NCBI GenBank assembly: GCA_038204505.1 | Contig: JBBRCV010000010.1 | Coordinates: forward strand, 1-48,832 | DNA: 48,832 nt | DNA from: Timaviella sp038204505 | GTDB taxonomy: Bacteria > Cyanobacteriota > Cyanobacteriia > Elainellales > Elainellaceae | Reading direction: 5' to 3' | Part shown: positions 42,069-48,832 of the stretch, piece after piece | Position numbering within the stretch: position 1 is the stretch's first letter | How the letters are laid out: the number at the start of each line of letters is the position of its first letter | Program-made: the position numbers and the translations under genes | The notes under the pieces: model-generated | Told to the model about the DNA's origin: nothing | What the model saw: only the letters and a program-made list of their open reading frames with translations | Database searches by the model: none

Positions 42069-44030
42069 GTGGATAAAACATTAGTCTTGAAGCTGCTAGG
42101 TTCTCCTCAGATTCGTCTAGACGAAAAACCTGTTACCCAATTTATCAGCCGTAAAGCGCAGGCACTCCTCATCTACATTATTGTTACTGGCAAACTCCAT
42201 AGTCGGGAGGTTCTTGCAGAATTGTTTTGGCAGAATATGCCGTCAAGCCAGTCAATGAAGAACCTGCGAACAGTGCTATCCAACCTGCGGCAACTCGTGG
42301 GGGCATACCTAATCATCACTCGTCAGACGATCGCATTTAACCGGGAGTGCCCTTATCACCTGGATGTGGAATCTATTCAAGCGATCGCAGCTCATCCTGT
42401 AACCGCTAGCCTTCAGTCTTTATCTGAGGCAGTCACTCAATACCAGGGTGACTTTTTGGAAGGGTTTTATGTGCCCGATGCACCTGATTTTGAAAGTTGG
42501 ACATTGATGGAGCGAGAACGTTTACGGGAGTTAGCGATCGAAGGGTTACATAGCCTTGCCGAACAGTATTTTGGACAGCAAAATTATACAGTCGGTTTGG
42601 TAATCACTCATAAACTACTCGCAATTGATCCCTGGCGTGAGACTGCCCATCGACAGCAGATGATTTTTTTGGCTCGAACCGGACAGCGCCGTGCTGCTTT
42701 AGCACAATATAATACCTGTCTTCAAATTTTGGCAGATGAATTTAATGTTGAGCCAATGGCAGAAACCACTGCTTTGTATGAGCGGATTCGATCGGGTGAT
42801 ATTTGCGAATCGAACGTCATTCAGGAAGAATTACAAGGTCACGAAGAAAATTCAACACACTCCTGTGTAGAAGCAGGCCATGAGGTTGAGCATTCTAAAA
42901 ATTCCTCCTCTCTTCCTCTAATTCCTTGCCAATTTCCAATCACTCCCCTTCCTCTGAATTCTCCGTTTTATATTGAACGTCCCCCGATCGAACAGAGTGC
43001 TTGGGCACAGATCAAACAACCGGGTGGGTTAGTGCGAATTAAAGCGCCGCGCCAGATGGGTAAAACATCGCTGATTTTAAGTCTCCTTGCCAACGCTACA
43101 GCCGAGGGGTATCAAACTGTACGATTGAATCTCAATCAGGCAGATGCAGCCTTTTTGACAAATCCAGATAAATTTCTACGCTGGTTTTGTGCAGTCATTA
43201 CCGAGCAATTAGGATTGCAGCAAAGGCTAGATGACTACTGGGATCCAGAGTTAGGCAGTAAGGTAAGCTGTACTAATTATTTTCGTCGCTATTTGCTGAT
43301 ACAGCTTCAAACCCCGCTGGTGCTGGCTTTGGATGAGTTGGATCAACTATTTGAACATCTAGAAACAGCACAAACCTTTCTGCCGCTGCTACGATTTTGG
43401 CACGAAGAAGCCACTGACTCACTGATTTGGCAAAACTTGAGGTTAGTGGTGGCTCATTCCACGGAACTTTATGTGCCGCTGAACTTAAACCAATCTCCAT
43501 TTAATGTAGGGTTGCCTATTAAATTACGAGAACTCAATGAATTAGAAATTGCAACGCTAAGACAACGTTATCGGTTAGATGAGGTGTTGCAAAGCGATTC
43601 CCCTTCTGATGTAAGCGCCTCCCTAACTCAATTGGTTGATCTTGTGGGTGGACATCCCTATTTGCTGAATATGGCATTTCATTCCCTGACTCAAGACAAT
43701 AACTTGTCTCAAGTATTGCAAACTGCTACTGATCCAATGGGTATTTATAGTAGCCATCTACGCCAACATCTGATGACGTTGCAATCTCAACCTGAACTTA
43801 GGAGTGCCCTTGAAACGGTTGTGATGGCGAATCATGCCGTTCCGATTCAGCCACTTCCAGCATACAAGCTAGACAGTATGGGATTAATCAAAATGACGAG
43901 TGAAGGGGCAATACCCAGTTGTGAACTCTATCAAATCTATTTCCAAAATTATCTTAGTGATGTTCAACCTGCAACGACGGATATATTCAAACTGAGTTCT
44001 CACGACAGGTCTCTTCATGCGATCGCTTAA
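42069..44030 (+). CDS. BTAD-AAA (SARP-like regulator with STAND-type ATPase)
   Basis: 653 residues from GTG 42069, preferred to GTG 42057 because AGAGGTGA precedes it at a good distance. Residue numbers here follow the 42057 start. An OmpR-like winged helix (about 8-100) is followed by a bacterial transcriptional activation domain (about 105-245: YQGDFLEGFYVPDAPDFESW, LAIDPWRETAHRQQMIFLAR). After a linker comes an AAA-like ATPase: Walker A APRQMGKTS (330-338), Walker B LVLALDELDQ (421-430), then LRELNELEIATLRQRYRL and VGGHPYLL. It probably binds DNA and is switched by ATP. It overlaps the next gene by 14 bases, and both carry the same ATPase type. Confidence 0.88.
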   Translation: MDKTLVLKLLGSPQIRLDEKPVTQFISRKAQALLIYIIVTGKLHSREVLAELFWQNMPSSQSMKNLRTVLSNLRQLVGAYLIITRQTIAFNRECPYHLDVESIQAIAAHPVTASLQSLSEAVTQYQGDFLEGFYVPDAPDFESWTLMERERLRELAIEGLHSLAEQYFGQQNYTVGLVITHKLLAIDPWRETAHRQQMIFLARTGQRRAALAQYNTCLQILADEFNVEPMAETTALYERIRSGDICESNVIQEELQGHEENSTHSCVEAGHEVEHSKNSSSLPLIPCQFPITPLPLNSPFYIERPPIEQSAWAQIKQPGGLVRIKAPRQMGKTSLILSLLANATAEGYQTVRLNLNQADAAFLTNPDKFLRWFCAVITEQLGLQQRLDDYWDPELGSKVSCTNYFRRYLLIQLQTPLVLALDELDQLFEHLETAQTFLPLLRFWHEEATDSLIWQNLRLVVAHSTELYVPLNLNQSPFNVGLPIKLRELNELEIATLRQRYRLDEVLQSDSPSDVSASLTQLVDLVGGHPYLLNMAFHSLTQDNNLSQVLQTATDPMGIYSSHLRQHLMTLQSQPELRSALETVVMANHAVPIQPLPAYKLDSMGLIKMTSEGAIPSCELYQIYFQNYLSDVQPATTDIFKLSSHDRSLHAIA

Positions 44031-47000
44031 CTATCAAGTTGGTGGCAGTCTTGCTATTCATAACCAAACCTATGTCGTGCGACAGGCAGACCATGATCTA
44101 TATCAAGCACTGTTAGCAGGAGAGTTTTGTTATGTATTTAACGCTCGTCAGATGGGTAAATCCAGTCTACGGTTACGAGTTAAGCATCGACTTCAGGCAG
44201 AAGGATGGGCTTGTGCTGGAATTGATGTAACCTCGATTGGTAGCCAATCAACTACCCCTCAACAGTGGTACAAGAGCATTGCCGATCAACTATTGGAAGA
44301 CTTTAATCTACTGAATCAGGTGGACTTGAAAACCTGGTGGCAGGAACACAGCGATCGCTCTCTAGTCGATCGTCTGCGCCGACTGATTAAAGACATCCTC
44401 ACCATTTACCGACCGGATCAATCGCTCTGCATCTTCATTGATGAAATTGATAGTGTCCTTAGCTTAAACTTTCCGATCGATGATTTCTTTGCTTTAATTC
44501 GGTTCCTATACAATCAGCGGGCTGAAAATCCGATTTATCGAAACCTTACCTTTGCGCTATTTGGCGTTGCCACCCCTTCAGATCTGATTCAGGATCTCAC
44601 ACGCACTCCTTTTAACATCGGCAAAGCCATCGAATTGAGAGGCTTTCAGCTTCAAGAAGCCATTCCACTGGCGCAGGGATTTGAGGGACTTCTCAACAAT
44701 CCAACTGCCATCCTTGCAGAAATCTTACATTGGACAGGCGGACAACCCTTTTTAACACAAAAGGTCTGTCGCCTAGTTACCGAGCGGGCAAGCAATGGAG
44801 AATGGGAGAACGAAGCAGAGACAATCCCGCTTTCTAATTCTCTGATTGAATCCCTGGTTCAGTCGCGCATTATTCACAATTGGCAAGCTCAGGATGAACC
44901 GGAACACTTAAAAACGATTCGCGATCGACTTCTGCGAGATGAACGATCGAGCAGTCGGTTGTTGGGACTGTACCAGCAGGTATTGAGAGCGGACAGCCAG
45001 GAGCAGAACGCAAAATTCATGGTTCCTCTTCCTATAGCGGCTGATGAAAGCTGGGAACAAACTCAACTGCTACTGTCCGGTGTGGTGGTTAAGCAACAAG
45101 GATTTCTGAGGGTGTCTAACCGCATTTATAGGCGTGTTTTCAACTTAGAATGGGTGAACCAGCAACTTACTAACTTGCGCCCTTATGGTAATGATCTGCG
45201 ATCGTGGTTAGCCTTCGATCGCACTGACTCATCCCGATTACTGCGCGGAAAAGCTCTACAAGACGCGTACCAATGGGCAGACGGAAAACGGCTCGGTGAT
45301 GAGGACTATCAATTTCTAGCGGCATCCCAACAGCAGCAGCAGCAACAGCAGTTGGAAGCAATCCAGGCTGAGGAAACCGCCGCCCGCTTAGTGCAAGAGA
45401 AAAAAGCAGCTCGACTCCAGCGCTATTTGCTCAGGGTGATTAGTCTGGCTTTGGTCGTAGCGATCGCTCTAGGATTGGTGGCTGTCTGGCAGTTTCAGAC
45501 AGCAAAGATTAGCGAAATTCAAGCCCTCTCTCGTGCCTCGGAAGCGCTATTTGCCTCCGATCGAAACTTGGATGCATTGGTAGAAGCTTTACGCACCCGA
45601 CAACAATTGCAGCGAGTGGCAACTGTCGATACCGATACAAAGGCTCAATCTGACGCGGTGTTGCGGCAGGCCGTGTATGGTGCGATGGAATATAACCGCC
45701 TATCGGGGCATCAAGAATTTGTTTATGGAGTGGCAATTAGCCCTGACGGGCAATTGATCGCGACGGCTAGCCGGGACAAAACGGTTAAACTTTGGTCGCC
45801 GGATGGCAAGCTGTTGCATACCCTGACTGGACATGAGGATTGGGTGCAGAATGTTGCCTTTAGTCCAGATGGTCAGATCCTGGCTTCCTGTGGCAACGAT
45901 GGGCTGGTCAAAATCTGGCAGCGCAATGGTCGCCTCCTCGGTACAGCAGTGGGGAATCGATCGAAGAAACTCTATGACATTACCTTTAGTCCCGACGGTC
46001 AACGAATTGCTGCTGCCAGTGAGGATGGTACAGTGAGGCTCTGGCAGCGGGATGGTCAACCGATACGCACGATTCAGACCAACCAGGAGATTGTATTTAG
46101 CGTTGCTTTTCACCCTAGTCAGGCAATATTGGCGAGTGCAGGTGGCGATCGCACCGTGAAACTCTGGAGTCTAGAAGGCAAGTTGATAAAGACGCTAGAA
46201 GGGCATCAGGACAAGGTGCTTGCCGTTGCCTTTAGCCCGGATGGACAGCTTTTGGCAACCGCAGGAGCAGATAAAACGATCAAACTATGGCGATCGGATG
46301 GTCAGCTTATCCGAACGATTAGTGGGCACAGCGTCGAGATTTGGGGAGTCACTTTCAGCCCAGATGGACAATGGTTAGCTTCAACCAGCGTAGACAAAAC
46401 AATTAAAATTTGGAATCTGGAGGGAGCATTGCTGATGACCTTAAACCAGGAGGAATTTGCTTGGAAATCGGCTTTTAGTCCCGATGGTATCTGGCTAGCA
46501 TCGGCAGGTTCCAACAACCTGGTAAAACTTTGGCGATTTCGTCATCCAATTCTGACGTATTTACGTGGACATCAGGGTTGGCTGTTTCAAGTTGCCTTCC
46601 ATCCCAATGGTCAGCGTCTTGCCTCTGCAAGTTGGGATAAAACCATTAAACTTTGGGACATCAAGGGGAAATTATTAACAACATTTAGAAGTCATCAGGG
46701 TCGGGCAATTGCGGTTGCTTTTCATCCTGATGGAGAACGCATTGCCTCTGGCGATGAAGAAAATTTAATCAAGCTTTGGCGACCGGATGGCAAAGTATTG
46801 CACACATTTTCGTTGACCTCACCCTCCACCACTCCAGCAACGGTTAATGCTTCGAGGGAGAAGGCAGAATCTGGGGAAATTGACTTTAGTCCGGATGGTC
46901 AACTGATGGTGGGAGCAAATGATGCGATTTCTGAGGCAAAAGTCTGGCGTTTAGATGGGACGCTGGTTGCGACATTATCAGGTCATCAGAAGGGGATTAC

Positions 47001-47550
47001 TGGCATCCGATTTAGCCCGAACGGACAACAGATTGCTACCGCCAATTTGGATGGGACAGTGAAACTCTGGGCGTTGAACGGTAGGCTAATTCATACTTTC
47101 CAGGGGCAGTCTGACCTATATGATGTCGCCTTTAGCCCGGATGGCAAGCTGATTGCGGCGGCGAGTCAAGATCGGACTGTCAAACTCTGGTCGATCGATG
47201 GCAACTTGCTTCGCACCTTCACCGGACATGATAGTAAAGTCTACGCGGTTGCCTTTAGTCCGGATGGTCAGCGCCTTGCTTCGGGTAGCCGCGATCGCAC
47301 AATCAAACTTTGGCAACTGGATGGCACCTTATTAGCAACCCTGAAAGCTCATAATAACGCTGTCTCCAGTCTAGCCTTTAGCCCAGATGGTCAGCGCCTT
47401 GCTTCAGGCAGTTGGGATAACTCAGCGATTGTTTGGAATTTGCAGCAGGCGATCGAGATCAATCAGCTAAAACAAACTGGCTGCGACTGGATAGAAAATT
47501 ACTTGAAAACCCATCCTGAGCTAAACAGGCAAAATCCACTCTGCTTATAA
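44017..47550 (+). CDS. AAA-TM-WD40 signalling protein
   Basis: 1177 residues. An AAA-like ATPase (about 1-390: YQVGGSLAIHNQTYVVRQAD, Walker A NARQMGKSS 42-50, Walker B LCIFIDEIDS 137-146, TGGQPFLTQK) leads to a poly-Gln coiled coil (439-446) and one membrane helix (470-491: SLALVVAIALGLVAVWQF). Fourteen WD40 repeats follow (562-1148), e.g. VAFSPDGQLLATAGADKTIK, enough for two seven-bladed propellers. The end, CDWIENYLKTHPEL, is usual for the cyanobacterial family. The propellers are likely the sensor or docking part. Translation is coupled to the BTAD-AAA gene, so the two may assemble through their related ATPase modules. Confidence 0.92.
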   Translation: MRSLNYQVGGSLAIHNQTYVVRQADHDLYQALLAGEFCYVFNARQMGKSSLRLRVKHRLQAEGWACAGIDVTSIGSQSTTPQQWYKSIADQLLEDFNLLNQVDLKTWWQEHSDRSLVDRLRRLIKDILTIYRPDQSLCIFIDEIDSVLSLNFPIDDFFALIRFLYNQRAENPIYRNLTFALFGVATPSDLIQDLTRTPFNIGKAIELRGFQLQEAIPLAQGFEGLLNNPTAILAEILHWTGGQPFLTQKVCRLVTERASNGEWENEAETIPLSNSLIESLVQSRIIHNWQAQDEPEHLKTIRDRLLRDERSSSRLLGLYQQVLRADSQEQNAKFMVPLPIAADESWEQTQLLLSGVVVKQQGFLRVSNRIYRRVFNLEWVNQQLTNLRPYGNDLRSWLAFDRTDSSRLLRGKALQDAYQWADGKRLGDEDYQFLAASQQQQQQQQLEAIQAEETAARLVQEKKAARLQRYLLRVISLALVVAIALGLVAVWQFQTAKISEIQALSRASEALFASDRNLDALVEALRTRQQLQRVATVDTDTKAQSDAVLRQAVYGAMEYNRLSGHQEFVYGVAISPDGQLIATASRDKTVKLWSPDGKLLHTLTGHEDWVQNVAFSPDGQILASCGNDGLVKIWQRNGRLLGTAVGNRSKKLYDITFSPDGQRIAAASEDGTVRLWQRDGQPIRTIQTNQEIVFSVAFHPSQAILASAGGDRTVKLWSLEGKLIKTLEGHQDKVLAVAFSPDGQLLATAGADKTIKLWRSDGQLIRTISGHSVEIWGVTFSPDGQWLASTSVDKTIKIWNLEGALLMTLNQEEFAWKSAFSPDGIWLASAGSNNLVKLWRFRHPILTYLRGHQGWLFQVAFHPNGQRLASASWDKTIKLWDIKGKLLTTFRSHQGRAIAVAFHPDGERIASGDEENLIKLWRPDGKVLHTFSLTSPSTTPATVNASREKAESGEIDFSPDGQLMVGANDAISEAKVWRLDGTLVATLSGHQKGITGIRFSPNGQQIATANLDGTVKLWALNGRLIHTFQGQSDLYDVAFSPDGKLIAAASQDRTVKLWSIDGNLLRTFTGHDSKVYAVAFSPDGQRLASGSRDRTIKLWQLDGTLLATLKAHNNAVSSLAFSPDGQRLASGSWDNSAIVWNLQQAIEINQLKQTGCDWIENYLKTHPELNRQNPLCL

Positions 47551-47742
47551 CAGAGGGATTGGTCATATCTGTTCTATTGACGTTTCGTTGACGTTCTATT
47601 GGCGATGTCGTTTTAGGATGCTGCCCATTAAGTCACATCAATTCAATCAAGGCTGCTTGCATCCTCTGTGAAACAAATTTTGTCACTTCAATTTTCTGCT
47701 CATCACTATTACTGCCAATCTATCGAGACTAGGAGGTTTTTA

Positions 47743-48666
47743 ATGAGTAAGTCGTCCGAGTCGGATTCGCGGGTTGCGTCTGACGGACTGGTGCAGACCC
47801 TACGCAGGCATCCGCTGGTTTCCTTCTTTGTGCTTGCCTATGGGGTGACATGGCTACTGTGGAGTCCCATCGTATTCTTTAAACTGCCAGTCTTCAATCC
47901 TGCCACGCACGCGCCGTCGCTGTACGTTCTTCCCGGTATTGCGATCGGGGTCACCGGGTCGGCATTCCTGATAACCGCTGTGACTCAGGGCAGAGCAGGC
48001 GTGCGTCGCTTGTTGCAGCGCCTTGTGTGGTGGCGCGTGGGTTTGCAGTGGTATGCCGTTGCCGTCCTGTTGATCCCCCTCACCGAAATCCTGGTCGCGG
48101 TGGCGATCGGCAGTCCAGATGCGCTAAAAGCCCTCTCTCCTGCGGCGCTGCTGTTGTATCCAGCGGCATACGCAGCACACTTTTTCTTCGGTCCCTTATT
48201 TGAAGAATCAGGCTGGCGCGGCTTTGCGCTCCCCCGGATGCAGCACCAGTACGGACCCTTGTGGGGAACGCTCCTGCTTGGCATCCTCTGGAGCGCGTGG
48301 CATTTCTTTTTGTATGCGCCAGTCTGGTTCCAATCCGGGAACATCGCTGAGGGCTTGCTGGGGACTGGTATGTTCGTGGCGATAACCACCTCCATGACGT
48401 TCATCTTCACCTGGCTATTCAACAACACGCAAGCCAGTCTGCTGCTGTCGATCCTGCTTCATGGCTCGGTAGACGGCACGTCGACGTACATGCAGGTTCT
48501 TGCCGACAAGGGCATTATTTCCGCAGATGCCGCCGGAAACAGTACCACTCTAGGCTTGTTGATCGGATGTATTGTCTGGGCAGTAATCCTGGTCGTCGCA
48601 ACACGGGGACGCTTGAGCTATCGGCGCTATCAGAGGGAGGCTGAGCCGCTTGATCTCCGTCCGTGA
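47743..48666 (+). CDS. CPBP-family intramembrane metalloprotease
   Basis: 307 residues from ATG 47743 with AGGAGG seven bases upstream; the open frame begins earlier at 47668. Eight or so membrane helices. The catalytic motifs are EESGWRGFALPRMQ (EExxxR), WSAWHFFLYAP (FxxxH type) and a C-terminal HGSVDGTS. This is the CAAX protease / bacteriocin-processing (Abi) family. Some members process prenylated proteins, others confer bacteriocin immunity. It follows the AAA-WD40 gene by about 190 bases on the same strand but need not be cotranscribed. 48667-48832 shows no gene. Confidence 0.9.
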   Translation: MSKSSESDSRVASDGLVQTLRRHPLVSFFVLAYGVTWLLWSPIVFFKLPVFNPATHAPSLYVLPGIAIGVTGSAFLITAVTQGRAGVRRLLQRLVWWRVGLQWYAVAVLLIPLTEILVAVAIGSPDALKALSPAALLLYPAAYAAHFFFGPLFEESGWRGFALPRMQHQYGPLWGTLLLGILWSAWHFFLYAPVWFQSGNIAEGLLGTGMFVAITTSMTFIFTWLFNNTQASLLLSILLHGSVDGTSTYMQVLADKGIISADAAGNSTTLGLLIGCIVWAVILVVATRGRLSYRRYQREAEPLDLRP

Positions 48667-48832
48667 AACAAAAGCCGACTCCCCGGTCATGATGGCAGGG
48701 CTGATTCATTGAAAGAAGGAAAATAGCTTCCTGACATCATGCGCCAAGAATCGCAGTCCTTTAGTGATGGAATCAAACCCATTCAGCCGAAAAAGATTGA
48801 GTCCAAAAGTGCGGACAATGCCAAAATTGACC

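Overview
The window comes from a cyanobacterium, probably filamentous with a repeat-rich genome. The octamer GCGATCGC (HIP1) and its core recur throughout. Many genes belong to families known mostly from cyanobacteria: DUF928, DUF1822, CHASE2/CHAT proteins, filamentous-haemagglutinin exoproteins, a Mo-dependent nitrogenase C-terminal domain protein, AAA-like/WD40 and pentapeptide-repeat proteins, and a PAO-like Rieske oxygenase. No rRNA, tRNA or CRISPR array was recognised. Everything here was read by eye, so family names rest on motif recognition and not on database searches.

Layout. 1-1.4 kb: a MITE-like repeat, the 5' part of a group II intron with a truncated reverse transcriptase, and the C-terminal scrap of an integron-type tyrosine recombinase. 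2.1-4.2 kb: a glycerol operon reading leftward (glpF-glpK-glpD) in which only glpK is intact. 4.6-6.1 kb: a Rieske oxygenase. 6.6-7.8 kb: an efflux-adaptor fragment and a DUF3455 lipoprotein. 8.0-18.6 kb: the main candidate system. A haemagglutinin-like exoprotein and a TPR-CHAT protease read rightward. They face a four-gene operon reading leftward: sigma-like factor, DUF1822, CHAT-CHASE2 membrane protein, DUF928 exported protein. A broken acyltransferase lies between the two blocks. 18.6-20.5 kb: a second degraded group II intron, antisense inside a broken TPR gene.

20.6-25.0 kb: an accessory stretch of small detoxification or regulatory genes (ArsR plus AHSA1, GNAT, a broken xenobiotic acetyltransferase, a frameshifted glutathione S-transferase, a TPMT methyltransferase, a Mo-nitrogenase-like small protein). 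25.6-30.0 kb: an ankyrin-repeat protein with an internal octapeptide repeat, hypotheticals and two tyrosine-recombinase scraps. 30.0-32.8 kb: an SDR oxidoreductase, and a pirin operon divergent from a PadR regulator across a perfect palindrome. 32.9-34.4 kb: a long stretch with almost no coding sequence, holding another MITE. 34.4-39.0 kb: exported proteins and a Tat-exported multicopper oxidase. 39.1-42.0 kb: a TMEM175-type channel and a pentapeptide protein amid gene scraps and an IS200 remnant. 42.1-48.7 kb: a translationally coupled pair of AAA-like proteins (BTAD-AAA and AAA-TM-WD40), then a CPBP membrane protease.

Two themes stand out. First, the sigma/DUF1822/CHAT-CHASE2/DUF928 operon with the exoprotein/TPR-CHAT pair looks like a membrane-spanning sensing and proteolysis module, with one CHAT domain predicted on each side of the membrane. 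Second, the window is full of gene scars. Many are associated with short dispersed repeats, including a roughly 34-bp repeat that has entered coding sequence and added a C-terminal tail to one gene and a stop codon to another.
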